This document shows, in pieces, positions 55,406 through 64,000 of a stretch of 64,000 nt of DNA; the first letter of the stretch is position 1, and each line of letters begins with the position of its first letter. The position numbers and the translations under genes are program-made. The notes beneath the pieces were generated by a model, which did not search any database, was not told where the DNA came from, and saw nothing but the letters and a program-made list of their open reading frames with translations. The stretch comes from Paenibacillus guangzhouensis (GTDB taxonomy: Bacteria; Bacillota; Bacilli; Paenibacillales; Paenibacillaceae), in assembly GCF_009363075.1 (NCBI RefSeq), contig NZ_CP045293.1:6300001-6364000 (forward strand), written 5' to 3'.

Positions 55406-55421
55406 ATGCCCAAATAAGGAA

Positions 55422-55588
55422 GTTCAAAAGTTAACTCCTTATGACGAGGTGCTTCAAAGATGTTAATTCGACGTCGAATCTTGCGTTCACCCTCGAAGTC
55501 CGGTGCTCATTTAGGTTTCGCCTAAACTCCGCTCCTCCTTCTTCGGGTTCACGCAACCTTCTCGGTCCTAAGAAGCCAACTTTTGAAC
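55422..55588 (-). repeat. 167-bp element with terminal inverted repeats, copy B
   Basis: Perfect 11-bp ends GTTCAAAAGTT (55422-55432) and AACTTTTGAAC (55578-55588). On the minus strand the core at 55491-55538 reads GGAGCGGAGTTTAGG ... CCTAAATGAGCACCGGA, as in the element upstream of topB. The next block, AAGATTCGACGTCGA, is also shared. This copy is half the length of the other. It sits between the leader terminator and kdpA, so it becomes part of the kdp 5' region. Confidence 0.78.
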
Positions 55589-55639
55589 AACATCTGAACA
55601 GAACATGAAAACCTGAATTCTTGAAAAGGGAGAATGAAC

Positions 55640-57331
55640 ATGAACGTCCTTATGGATATATTGCAAATCGTGATTGTCATCGGGCTATTGCTCTTGATCG
55701 TGAAGCCGCTCGGGACTTATATCTATCATATTTTTTCGAATGAGCCGAATCGGTCGGATCGGATTTTCGGACCGGTGGAGAAGGGCATCTACTGGCTGAT
55801 TGGGCTCAAGAACAAAGGCGACATGTCGTGGAAGCGATACGCGCTTAGTCTATTACTAACCAACCTCGTATTGACGCTCATCGGATTTGGGGTCTTACTC
55901 GTGCAGCGCTGGCTGCCGCTCAATCCGAACGGGATCGACAATATGGAGCCGACGTTATCTTTTAATACGATTATCAGCTTTATGACCAATACGAACTTAC
56001 AGCATTACAGCGGGGAATCGGGTCTATCGTATTTCTCGCAAATGATCGTCATCATGATGATGATGTTCACCTCGGCGGCGACGGGAATTGTGGTGGCAAT
56101 TGCCTTTATCCGCGGATTAACGAAGAAGGGCACAGGCCTTGGCAACTTCTTCACAGACTTCGTGAAGGCTCATACCCGGTTGCTGATTCCGATGGCGATC
56201 GTGATGACGCTGGTGCTCGTTGGACTGCAAGTGCCGCAGACGCTGAATGCGACGGTGGAAGCTCATACGATTGCAGGAGAGACGCAGCAGATCGCGGTCG
56301 GGCCAGTCGCTTCGCTCGAATCGATTAAGCATCTAGGGACGAACGGCGGGGGATTTTTCGGAGCGAACTCTTCGCATCCATTCGAGAATCCGAACCCGTT
56401 AACGAACGTGCTCGAAATGTTAATGATGTGGTGTATCCCAGCATCGCTGACGTATACGTACGGACGCTTCGCTCGGAATCAGAAGCAGGGCTGGATCGTG
56501 TTCGCGGTCATGGGCATTTTGTTCGCAGCGTTCCTAAGTCTTGTCTATGTCTCGGAGAGCAACGGCAATCCAGTCTTGAATTCGATCGGCGCCGATACGT
56601 CGCAGGGCAGCATGGAAGGGAAGGAAGCGCGATTCGGTATTGCGCAATCCGCTCTGTTCACAACTGTAACAACCTCGGCCACGACGGGGACGGTCAACAA
56701 TATGCATGATACATTAACGCCGCTTGGCGGTCTCGTACCGATGTCGCTGATGATGCTGAACGTGGTGTTCGGCGGTGACGGCGTAGGGCTTGTCAACATG
56801 CTGATGTATGCGATCCTTGCGGTATTCTTGGCAGGCTTAATGGTCGGTCGTACGCCGGAGTTCTTGGGTCGCAAGATCGAACCGCATGAGATGAAGCTCA
56901 TCGCGATTGCGATTCTGGCGCATCCGCTCATCATTCTCGGACCGACGGCGATTGCGTTTTTAACGGATCTCGGATCCGGCGCGATTACCAATCCTGGGTT
57001 CCACGGGATCTCGCAAGTGCTCTATGAATATACCTCCTCGGCAGCCAATAACGGCTCGGGCTTCGAAGGCTTGGCGGATAACACGCCGTTCTGGAATATC
57101 ACAACTGGGATTGTCATGTTCCTCGGACGTTATGTCTCAATTGTGGCCTTGCTCGGCGTCGCAGGTTCACTCGTGCGCAAGAAATGGGTGCCTGAGACGA
57201 TCGGGACATTCCGTACCGACAACAAGCTGTTCGCAGGGGTACTGCTCGGAACGGTCATTCTCATTGGCGCACTGACATTCCTGCCGGTGCTCGTCCTTGG
57301 ACCGATTGCAGAGTACCTGACATTAGGGTAG
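55640..57331 (+). CDS. kdpA: potassium-transporting ATPase subunit A
   Basis: Potassium-channel-like subunit of KdpFABC, 563 residues and about ten membrane spans. KPLGTYIYHIF at the N-terminus, SFMTNTNLQHYSGE (selectivity-filter region), TNGGGFFGANSSHPFENP and TTSATTGTVNNMHD mark the four pore loops. It takes up K+ at very low external levels. ATG 55640 fits AAGGGAG upstream; ATG 55634 is in frame. No kdpF-like small gene is visible before it. Confidence 0.95.
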   Translation: MNVLMDILQIVIVIGLLLLIVKPLGTYIYHIFSNEPNRSDRIFGPVEKGIYWLIGLKNKGDMSWKRYALSLLLTNLVLTLIGFGVLLVQRWLPLNPNGIDNMEPTLSFNTIISFMTNTNLQHYSGESGLSYFSQMIVIMMMMFTSAATGIVVAIAFIRGLTKKGTGLGNFFTDFVKAHTRLLIPMAIVMTLVLVGLQVPQTLNATVEAHTIAGETQQIAVGPVASLESIKHLGTNGGGFFGANSSHPFENPNPLTNVLEMLMMWCIPASLTYTYGRFARNQKQGWIVFAVMGILFAAFLSLVYVSESNGNPVLNSIGADTSQGSMEGKEARFGIAQSALFTTVTTSATTGTVNNMHDTLTPLGGLVPMSLMMLNVVFGGDGVGLVNMLMYAILAVFLAGLMVGRTPEFLGRKIEPHEMKLIAIAILAHPLIILGPTAIAFLTDLGSGAITNPGFHGISQVLYEYTSSAANNGSGFEGLADNTPFWNITTGIVMFLGRYVSIVALLGVAGSLVRKKWVPETIGTFRTDNKLFAGVLLGTVILIGALTFLPVLVLGPIAEYLTLG

Positions 57332-57356
57332 AGATCATTTAACGAGGTGAAAGAAC

Positions 57357-59396
57357 ATGGATCAGACCATGAAACGAAAATCATTAATAACTTCAGATAT
57401 TGTGAAATATGCGCTAGGCCAGAGCTTCGTCAAATTAAACCCACTGATCATGATCAAAAATCCGGTCATGTTCGTGGTCGAAGTAGGGACGTTCATCGTC
57501 CTGCTGTTAACCTTATTCCCGTCCTTATTCGGGGCGGAAGCGAATTTCGGTTTTAACTTAACGGTATTCATCGTCTTGTTGTTCACCGTGTTGTTCGCGA
57601 ACTTCGCTGAAGCAATTGCGGAAGGACGCGGGAAAGCCCAGGCGAATGCGCTCAAGCAGACGAAGAGTGATGTGCTGGCGAATAAAGTACAGCCTGGCGG
57701 CGGCGTGAAGCAAGTGCCGGCAACCGAGCTCCGCAAAGGCGACATCGTCGTCGTATCGATGGGCGAGATGATCCCTGGAGACGGGGAAGTGATCGCGGGG
57801 CTGGCAACGGTCGACGAATCCGCGATTACCGGTGAATCTGCGCCAGTGATGAAGGAAGCGGGCGGCGACTTCAGTTCCGTCACAGGCGGTACACGTGTCG
57901 TCAGCGACCAGATTAAAGTGCGGATCACGAATGATCCGGGCGAATCGTTCCTCGATCGCATGATCTCCCTCGTGGAGGGAGCAGAACGTCAGAAGACGCC
58001 GAACGAAATTGCGCTGAATATTTTGCTCATTACATTGACCGTGATCTTCTTGATCGTTGTGGTGACACTAGCACCGATTGCAAAGTATGTCGGAGTCGAC
58101 TTGGAAATTCCAGTGCTTATCTCCTTGTTAGTCTGCTTGATCCCGACTACAATCGGCGGGCTGTTGTCCGCAATCGGGATTGCAGGGATGGACCGGGTGA
58201 CGCAGTTCAACGTACTCGCGATGTCCGGTAAGGCCGTTGAGGCAGCAGGGGACATCAACACGATGATTCTTGATAAAACCGGAACGATTACATTCGGGAA
58301 TCGGATGGCGAGCGACATGGTGCCTGTCGGCAAAGCGACGGTCGAAGAAGTATCCCAGTGGGCTGCGGTGAGTTCGATGCACGATGAGACACCAGAAGGC
58401 CGTTCTGTATTGGAATGGGTACGAAGAGAAGGACATTCGTTCGATGAATCGCTGGCGAAGGGTGCGGAGTTCATTGAATTCCGGGCAGAGACGCGGATGA
58501 GCGGCGCTGATCTCTCCAACGGCTGGAAGGTTCGTAAAGGCGCTATTGATGCGGTGAAGCACTGGGTGCTTGAACAAGGCGGCGTGATTCCGGCGGATCT
58601 GACGGACAAAGGCAATAAGATTGCTTCGGAAGGCGGAACACCGCTTGCGGTGGCAGTGAATGACCGATTGGTTGGGATTATTTATTTGAAGGATACCGTC
58701 AAACCGGGGATGCGCGAGCGGTTCGAACAGCTTCGCCGCATGGGAATCAAGACGATTATGTGTACGGGGGATAATCCACTGACCGCAGCGACCATTGCGC
58801 GTGAAGCGGGCGTGGATGATTTTATCGCTGAGAGTAAGCCGGAGGACAAAATCGCGGTCATACGCAAAGAGCAAGCTGAAGGCAAGCTCGTCGCGATGAC
58901 AGGCGATGGCACGAATGATGCGCCGGCCCTAGCGCAAGCGGATGTGGGTCTCGCGATGAACAGCGGGACGATCGCCGCGAAGGAAGCAGCGAACATGGTG
59001 GATCTAGATTCGGACCCTTCGAAGATTATCGAAGTCGTATCGATCGGGAAGCAGCTGCTCATGACGCGCGGTGCGCTGACGACGTTCAGTGTGGCGAACG
59101 ATGTGGCGAAATATTTTGCCATCATCCCAGCGATGTTCATGTTAGCTATTCCGGAAATGCATGTCTTGAACGTGATGGGGCTCGGGTCTCCGATGTCCGC
59201 GATATTATCGGCATTAATATTTAATGCGGTCATTATTCCGCTCTTGATTCCGCTCGCGATGAAGGGCGTGGCTTACCGGCCGATGAGCGCGAGCAAGCTG
59301 CTCAGCCGGAACTTATTGATCTACGGCCTAGGCGGCGTGATCGCACCATTCATTGGCATTAAGCTGATTGACCTCGTCGTCCACATCTGGATTTAG
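57357..59396 (+). CDS. kdpB: potassium-transporting ATPase subunit B
   Basis: P-type ATPase of 679 residues powering K+ uptake. The actuator motif is [12 protein letters not shown], and the phosphorylated Asp is residue 306 in [12 protein letters not shown]. The hinge [16 protein letters not shown] is near the end of the P domain, and [13 protein letters not shown] follows. Membrane spans are as in the family. GAGGTGAAAG precedes the ATG by 6 bases; 25 bases after kdpA. Confidence 0.96.
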   Translation: MDQTMKRKSLITSDIVKYALGQSFVKLNPLIMIKNPVMFVVEVGTFIVLLLTLFPSLFGAEANFGFNLTVFIVLLFTVLFANFAEAIAEGRGKAQANALKQTKSDVLANKVQPGGGVKQVPATELRKGDIVVVSMGEMIPGDGEVIAGLATVDESAITGESAPVMKEAGGDFSSVTGGTRVVSDQIKVRITNDPGESFLDRMISLVEGAERQKTPNEIALNILLITLTVIFLIVVVTLAPIAKYVGVDLEIPVLISLLVCLIPTTIGGLLSAIGIAGMDRVTQFNVLAMSGKAVEAAGDINTMILDKTGTITFGNRMASDMVPVGKATVEEVSQWAAVSSMHDETPEGRSVLEWVRREGHSFDESLAKGAEFIEFRAETRMSGADLSNGWKVRKGAIDAVKHWVLEQGGVIPADLTDKGNKIASEGGTPLAVAVNDRLVGIIYLKDTVKPGMRERFEQLRRMGIKTIMCTGDNPLTAATIAREAGVDDFIAESKPEDKIAVIRKEQAEGKLVAMTGDGTNDAPALAQADVGLAMNSGTIAAKEAANMVDLDSDPSKIIEVVSIGKQLLMTRGALTTFSVANDVAKYFAIIPAMFMLAIPEMHVLNVMGLGSPMSAILSALIFNAVIIPLLIPLAMKGVAYRPMSASKLLSRNLLIYGLGGVIAPFIGIKLIDLVVHIWI

Positions 59397-59428
59397 TACG
59401 GAATCGATAAGAAAGGGATGGAATATCC

Positions 59429-60055
59429 ATGAATATGAATCTTCAGACAAATACAACGGTTGAGGTGCCTGCCCGAACATCGGTCGGCTCCATCGTCGCG
59501 ATAGCAATTCGTGTCAGTCTCGTCTTTATTATCCTCTGCGGGCTGGTGTATCCGCTCCTGTCCACGGGGCTTGCGCAGGTGCTCTTGCCGAAGCAGGCGA
59601 ATGGCAGTCTCATTAAAGACGCGAACGGCACGGTGATTGGGTCCGAGGTGATCGGACAGATGTTCAAGGATCAGAAGTATTTCCAAGGCCGGGTATCCAG
59701 TATTGAATATAATGCTGCGGGCTCAGGGTCGAATAACTATGCGCCTTCGAACCCCGACATGCTGAAGCGGACGCAGGAATCGGCGGCGGCGTGGACGAAG
59801 AGTAACCCGGATGTGCCGCTCAGCGAGGTACCGATTCAATTGCTTACGAATTCGGGGTCGGGTCTAGACCCGCATATCTCACCGAAGAGTGCTGAGGTAC
59901 AGATTCCGCGGATCAGCAAACTGACGGGCATTAGCACAGAACAGCTGGAGAAGCTGGTGGAGAGCCATACGGAAGGCCGGGATCTCGGCGTATTCGGAGA
60001 GCCGCGCGTGAATGTCTTGATGCTGAATATTGATCTGCAGAAATTAATGAAATAG
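59429..60055 (+). CDS. kdpC: potassium-transporting ATPase subunit C
   Basis: Single-span subunit of 208 residues with membrane segment about residues 22-44 ([22 protein letters not shown]), then the KdpC domain ([42 protein letters not shown] with the conserved DPHIS). It joins KdpA and KdpB. AAAGGGATGG precedes the ATG. The next gene is 174 bases away, further than the kdpA-B-C gaps. Confidence 0.95.
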   Translation: MNMNLQTNTTVEVPARTSVGSIVAIAIRVSLVFIILCGLVYPLLSTGLAQVLLPKQANGSLIKDANGTVIGSEVIGQMFKDQKYFQGRVSSIEYNAAGSGSNNYAPSNPDMLKRTQESAAAWTKSNPDVPLSEVPIQLLTNSGSGLDPHISPKSAEVQIPRISKLTGISTEQLEKLVESHTEGRDLGVFGEPRVNVLMLNIDLQKLMK

Positions 60056-60229
60056 ATGAGAGAGTGTCCACTTGATCCTTGCGGTCGAGTGGGCATGTTC
60101 AAATATAAGAATTTATAAGTTTCACAAATAAATTGTTCTTATATTTCTCGCTTAAACGCTTCCCGTCCTTGGAAGGACGCCGTTGGCGTTTATGCTTGAT
60201 GGGAATCGATAAACCAAAGGAGTAGGGGC

Positions 60230-62671
60230 ATGGAGCAGTTTCGGAGGAAAACACCGGAGGAAATTCTGGAGTCGATTACGCGGTTGTCGCGAGGCTATCT
60301 GAAAATATTGATCGGCGCGGTCAGCGGCTCGGGCAAGACGTACCACCTGCTACGCGAAGGACATCAGCTCGCGAAGCAAGGGGTGGATGTCGTCTTCACG
60401 GCGATCTCGACGCGGCAGCGGCCCGAGACGATGGAGCAGATTGGCGATCTGGAGCGGGTGCCGAGCATTCATTGGCTCAAGGATGGAGTCGAGCAGAAGG
60501 ACATCGATCTGGACGCGCTAGTACAGCGTAATCCGGAGGCGGTGCTCATCGACGGCCTCGCACATCGGAATCGGCCTGGTGCGCTCCATGCCACACGGCT
60601 GGAGGATATCCAGTATTTATTGAAGCAAGGCATTAGCGTCACGACGACGGTCAATGTCTACGAGCTGCAGGAGGTTGCAGCGTTCGCGAAGCCGTATATC
60701 GGCTTCATGCCCGAGATGACCGTACCGACGGATACGCTCGAAATGGCGGATGAAGTTCGGTTGATCGACGTGACGCCGGAGACGCTGCTCAAGCGGTTGG
60801 AGGAAGGGCATTTGTCTGGATTGCAGCTGCCAGCAGACCTCTCTGTCTTCCGGCACGGCAATCTGGCGGTGCTGCGCGAGATAGCGCTGCGGCTGGTCGC
60901 GGAGGGCGTGAACGAGTCGCTGGAGCGGCATCGGGAACGGCTGGGGCTCGTCGGGCCGTCATGGGCCGCGGAGCGGATTCTCGTCGCAGCGCAGTATCAC
61001 TGGAACGGCTCGATCTATATTCGAAGAGGCCAGCAGATTGCGAAACGGCTCAATGGCGATCTGCGCGTTGTCACCTTCGTGAAACCCGGCATGGAGCTAT
61101 CGAAGGAGAAAGCGACGTTCAAGCGGTCGATCGTGAAGCTGACAGAGAAGCTCGACGCGCCGTTTGAAGAGCTATCGCTCTCATCGCAGAGGCATCTGCC
61201 GCGCACATTAATGAAGTATGCGCTCGATCATCAGGTGACACGGATCGTAATCGGGCATTCGAAGATGACGCGCTGGCAGGAGTTCCTCAAGGGTTCGGTA
61301 TTGAACGGCCTGATCGCGCGAATGAAGCAGGTGGATATGTTCATCGTCGCAGATCGAGCAGAATCGGAGGGGGAACGGATCCTGCCGACCAAACGGTTGT
61401 CTTCGCGCGGGGATGGCGCTGGCGAGCAGGTTACGAGCGGCGAAGCGAAGCAGCCGCTAGGCAAGGTGCGCGTTCGCGGTCAGCTGAGAGACTTGGAGCG
61501 GAATCGCTATCGCCGATTAACGCAGGAAGAGATTGAGCGGGAAGTCGCATCGATGCAGCGCGGGCATTTCAAGGTCTATATCGGGGCTGCTCCGGGGGTG
61601 GGCAAGACCTATACGATGCTGCGGGAAGGCAATGAGCTGCTGCGCAAAGGGGTAGACCTGTGTATCGGCTACTTGGAGACGCATGGCCGACGGGAGACGG
61701 CGGCCCAAGTAGGCGCTTTGCCGCTCGTCCCAAGGCGGAAGATCGATTATCGCGGCGTGCAGATGGAAGAGATGGACACGGATGAGATTCTGCGCCGCAA
61801 CCCCGAAGCTGTGTTGGTCGACGAGCTGGCGCATACGAATGTACCGGGCAGCGAGCTGAAGAAGCGGTACGAGGATGTCGAGCGGCTGCTGACCGCGGGC
61901 ATCTCCGTCATCTCGACGATGAATGTGCAGCATCTAGAGAGCTTGAATGATGCGGTGGAACAGATTACCGGCATACGCGTGCGAGAGACGGTGCCGGATC
62001 ATATTTTGCGGCTAGCTGATGAAGTAGAGTTGATCGATGTCGCACCGAAGACGCTGCAGCAGCGGCTGCGGGATGGACATATCTATCGCAGAGAGCAGGT
62101 AGAACAGTCGCTGAATCATTTTTTCAAGACGGGGAACTTGATTGCATTGCGTGAACTAGCCTTGCGGGAGCTGGCGGACGATGTGGATGAACGTCTGGAA
62201 TCGTGGGAACGGAAGCCTTCGCTTCGCGGCCCCTGGCGTCGGAAGGAAGTGATCTTCGTCGGGGTCACGTTAAGTTCGAACGCGGAACGGCTCATTCGGC
62301 GTGGATTCCGTATCGCGTATCGGCTCAAGGCAGCGCTCTATGTTGCGTATATTCACACCGGGGGGCCGATGACGGTGGAGCAGCAGGAGCGGGCGAAGGC
62401 GATTGAAGCACTCACGGAACGTTTTGGAGGCACCTTCAAGGTTAGTCACGCCCCGCATGCGAGCAAGCTGGCAGACGTATTCATGCAGGAAGCGAACCTC
62501 GTGAAGAGCACGCAGCTGATTCTCGGGCAATCGGCTCGTCCATGGCATGTGCGTCTACTGCGTGGATCGGTGATTAACAAGCTGCTGCGGATGGCGCGGC
62601 ATATGGATGTATTGATTGTGGCGAAGCATAGAGGACTCGCGAGAGATGGAAGAGTGATAGAAAAAGGTTAG
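60230..62671 (+). CDS. double KdpD sensor-module protein without kinase domain
   Basis: Protein of 813 residues made of two tandem copies of the KdpD N-terminal unit, each a KdpD ATP-binding domain followed by a universal-stress-like domain. Copy 1 (1-380) has Walker A GAVSGSGKT at 29-37 and IDGLAH in the Walker B place. Copy 2 (about 430-813) has GAAPGVGKT at 452-460 and VDELAH at 530-535. There is no membrane part, HisKA or ATPase domain, and no kdpE nearby. In Staphylococcus aureus the KdpD universal-stress domain binds c-di-AMP, so this soluble protein may sense c-di-AMP or ATP near the Kdp pump. The first copy carries Gly in place of the Walker B Glu. AAAGGAG precedes the ATG. Confidence 0.85.
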   Translation: MEQFRRKTPEEILESITRLSRGYLKILIGAVSGSGKTYHLLREGHQLAKQGVDVVFTAISTRQRPETMEQIGDLERVPSIHWLKDGVEQKDIDLDALVQRNPEAVLIDGLAHRNRPGALHATRLEDIQYLLKQGISVTTTVNVYELQEVAAFAKPYIGFMPEMTVPTDTLEMADEVRLIDVTPETLLKRLEEGHLSGLQLPADLSVFRHGNLAVLREIALRLVAEGVNESLERHRERLGLVGPSWAAERILVAAQYHWNGSIYIRRGQQIAKRLNGDLRVVTFVKPGMELSKEKATFKRSIVKLTEKLDAPFEELSLSSQRHLPRTLMKYALDHQVTRIVIGHSKMTRWQEFLKGSVLNGLIARMKQVDMFIVADRAESEGERILPTKRLSSRGDGAGEQVTSGEAKQPLGKVRVRGQLRDLERNRYRRLTQEEIEREVASMQRGHFKVYIGAAPGVGKTYTMLREGNELLRKGVDLCIGYLETHGRRETAAQVGALPLVPRRKIDYRGVQMEEMDTDEILRRNPEAVLVDELAHTNVPGSELKKRYEDVERLLTAGISVISTMNVQHLESLNDAVEQITGIRVRETVPDHILRLADEVELIDVAPKTLQQRLRDGHIYRREQVEQSLNHFFKTGNLIALRELALRELADDVDERLESWERKPSLRGPWRRKEVIFVGVTLSSNAERLIRRGFRIAYRLKAALYVAYIHTGGPMTVEQQERAKAIEALTERFGGTFKVSHAPHASKLADVFMQEANLVKSTQLILGQSARPWHVRLLRGSVINKLLRMARHMDVLIVAKHRGLARDGRVIEKG

Positions 62672-62680
62672 CAGGGAGAA

Positions 62681-62708
62681 AGGCTGAAGCGAGGAGGCTT
62701 CAGCCTTT
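62681..62708 (+). terminator. terminator of the kdp operon
   Basis: 10-bp perfect stem AGGCTGAAGC / GCTTCAGCCT with a 6-base loop and a short T tail, 10 bases after the stop. Confidence 0.75.
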
Positions 62709-62744
62709 CGTGCATGGTAAGGGGAGGGTGAAGAAGGGGATTGC

Positions 62745-63263
62745 TTATCTTTTAGGCTTGTAGCCTTTGTAACCTTTGGAGCCTTTGGAGCTGGTAGGAC
62801 GGCGGCGCTGTTTCGATTTGTTCGTCGATTGGCGCTTGCGTCTGCGGCGCCGTCTGCGTTTTTTTGAGGACCAATCGTCATCACCATCCTTCTTTTTGCC
62901 GGGAAGCAGGACGTCGGCCATCATTTTCACGACAGGTGCGATCTGGGAGACGCTCTGCATCACCTTCTGCACCTTCGACACCGTGCTCACAATCCCGTCA
63001 ATGCCGCCCATACGGTCGATGAAGCCTTTGATGTCACCAAAATTAAAATTGAAAGGGAACTTGCTCGTACTGGCGACAGGCGTGACAGGGGTGACAGATG
63101 GATTAGCGAAGGGGACGAGGGAAGAAGACTGGGCTGCGTCAATGGCCGCTGGCGTCGTCTCCGGAATGGTCAATTCTTCTTGCAGGGGATGCCGATTATA
63201 TGGATTACGCACGCCGGGGTACGGTGAGACGTGACGTGTACGCGCGGGATGGTGCTGCGACAT
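62745..63263 (-). CDS. VrrA/YqfQ-like protein
   Basis: A 172-residue hydrophilic protein. N-terminal His/Pro-rich part (SQHHPARTRH), a helical middle FNFGDIKGFIDRMGGIDGIVS and VQKVMQSVSQIAPVVKMMAD as in YqfQ/VrrA proteins, and a very basic tail with an eight-Arg-rich run (KKRRRRRRRKR) and GSKGYKGYKPKR. ATG at 63261-63263 has AAGGAAGTGA upstream; the frame is open further but without a ribosome site. Function unknown; the family is connected with Bacillus spores by some authors. Confidence 0.7.
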   Translation of the reverse strand: MSQHHPARTRHVSPYPGVRNPYNRHPLQEELTIPETTPAAIDAAQSSSLVPFANPSVTPVTPVASTSKFPFNFNFGDIKGFIDRMGGIDGIVSTVSKVQKVMQSVSQIAPVVKMMADVLLPGKKKDGDDDWSSKKRRRRRRRKRQSTNKSKQRRRPTSSKGSKGYKGYKPKR

Positions 63264-63465
63264 GGGAATTTCACTTCCTTTATGGGTGGATGTATAGAAT
63301 ACTGTATGTGTTAGGCGAACAACATGACTGGACGAATGCCCGGTTTTTGACAAAAAATGTGGGCAGATTTTCGCTCTGTAGTGCAGGAAAACGGTAATGC
63401 TTGAAATAGATTTGCACTCTACGTTACAATGGGGGTAAGTACCAGTAGCTGGGGGATGAGATAAA

Positions 63466-63756
63466 GTGCAACTTAAGAAACTTAATGATAAAACAATCGA
63501 TCAATTATTCGAGGCAGTGCTAACGCTCAAGTCGGTAGAAGAATGCTATATTTTCTTCGATGATCTATGCACGGTGAACGAGATCCAGTCGCTGTCACAG
63601 CGTCTGGAAGTGGCAAGAATGCTCGGCAAAGGCTGCACGTATAATCAGATCGAAGCGGAGACGGGTGCGAGCACGGCGACGATCTCGCGCGTGAAGCGCT
63701 GCCTGAACTACGGCAATGACGGCTACACGATGGCGCTCGAGCGGTTGGAACGTTAA
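63466..63756 (+). CDS. yerC: YerC-like TrpR-family DNA-binding protein
   Basis: Small 96-residue protein with the Trp-repressor-like helix-turn-helix. LFEAVLTLKSVEECYIFFDDL (in part) leads, then EIQSLSQRLEVARML and the recognition helices GCTYNQIEAETGASTATISRV. In B. subtilis the orthologue lies between yerB and pcrB. GTG start 63466 with GGGGGATGAG upstream. The target is unknown, and tryptophan binding is not implied by the family fold. Confidence 0.9.
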   Translation: MQLKKLNDKTIDQLFEAVLTLKSVEECYIFFDDLCTVNEIQSLSQRLEVARMLGKGCTYNQIEAETGASTATISRVKRCLNYGNDGYTMALERLER

Positions 63757-63759
63757 GGC

Positions 63760-64000
63760 ATGCGTCCGGGTATACTGATCATTGGCCACGGGTCACGGGA
63801 TCGCGATTGGGTCGCGCTCGTGGATGAAGCTGTGCGACATGCGGAGCTGCCAGAGGGAATACCCGCCGAGGTTGTATTTCTGGAAATCGTCGAAGGGCGA
63901 CTTATACAAGATGGCATAGACCGTCTCGAAGCAAAGGGAGTTACGGACCTGTTCGTGATCCCTTTCTTTGTGTCGGGCGGAAGTACGCATGTCGACGAGA
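63760..64000 (+). CDS. CbiX/SirB-family chelatase, 5' part (runs off the window)
   Basis: First 80 residues of a protein starting MRPGILIIGHGSRDRDWVAL, with VVFLEIVEGRLIQDGIDRL and VIPFFVSGGSTHVDE. The GHGSR motif and the PFF..GG.H metal-site pattern are those of sirohydrochlorin cobalt/iron chelatases. It starts 3 bases after the yerC stop, so the two are likely in one operon. The rest of the gene lies beyond position 64000. Confidence 0.85.
   Translation, partial: MRPGILIIGHGSRDRDWVALVDEAVRHAELPEGIPAEVVFLEIVEGRLIQDGIDRLEAKGVTDLFVIPFFVSGGSTHVDE

Noticed and set aside
54736-55413. Frames on both strands in the kdp leader
   Set aside because: They overlap the two c-di-AMP aptamers and the terminator and have no coding signs.
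62776-63234. 152-codon plus-strand frame opposite the VrrA-like gene
   Set aside because: It is antisense to a gene with a ribosome site and family similarity; the low-complexity basic tail creates the open frame.

Overview
The window looks like a chromosomal segment of a Paenibacillus-type Firmicute. The signs are moderate GC, strong AGGAGG-type ribosome-binding sites with many GTG/TTG starts, SLH-domain proteins, a purEKBCSQLFMNHD operon behind PurBoxes and a guanine riboswitch, Bce-type and LplABC/AraC modules, and YerB- and YerC-like genes on the same side of the pur operon as in Bacillus subtilis. No species is claimed.

Layout. 1-1294: 3' third of a 23S rRNA, a 5S rRNA and the rrn terminator. 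1340-1551: a dense cluster of DnaA boxes without a gene. 1.7-8.7 kb: a sugar kinase of the FGGY family with a 3' frameshift, a BceRS-type two-component system with a BceAB-type ABC transporter, a DUF1294 protein and a universal stress protein. 8.8-11.3 kb: a terminal-inverted-repeat element and topB. 11.3-25.9 kb: the complete de novo IMP operon, interrupted between purC and purS by about 800 bp of hairpin-rich DNA and between purH and purD by a related palindromic repeat. 25.9-33.4 kb: small membrane proteins, PAP2 phosphatase, alpha/beta hydrolase, an SLH protein, DoxX and a DUF3048 lipoprotein. 33.5-35.4 kb: a Pho-type phosphate transport pair (DUF47 + PiT). 35.5-54.6 kb: a carbohydrate locus. 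It holds an unusual GGDEF-like/winged-helix regulator, three catabolic oxidoreductase/aldolase genes, then one long apparent operon with an LplABC-type importer, an AraC-type membrane regulator, a dehydrogenase and an acetyltransferase. That operon ends in three secreted proteins carrying cohesin-like, dockerin, CBM-like and SLH domains. 54.6-62.7 kb: a potassium locus with two tandem c-di-AMP (ydaO) riboswitches, a repeat element, kdpABC and a kinase-less protein made of two KdpD sensor modules. 62.7-64 kb: a VrrA/YqfQ-like gene, yerC and the start of a CbiX/SirB chelatase.

How the parts work together. The pur genes carry PRPP to IMP under PurR and guanine control. In the carbohydrate locus an imported oligosaccharide could be handled outside the cell by a surface-tethered cohesin/dockerin complex (SLH-anchored cohesin plus two cohesin-dockerin proteins) and inside by the epimerase, aldolase and Gfo/Idh enzymes. 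The substrate cannot be read from sequence. In the kdp locus c-di-AMP is expected to shut off kdpABC at the RNA level. The double KdpD sensor, which lacks a kinase, may act on the pump or on a remote kinase.

The strongest candidates for something not previously described are the cohesin-dockerin operon, the tandem ydaO/double-KdpD potassium locus, and the families of palindromic intergenic elements.
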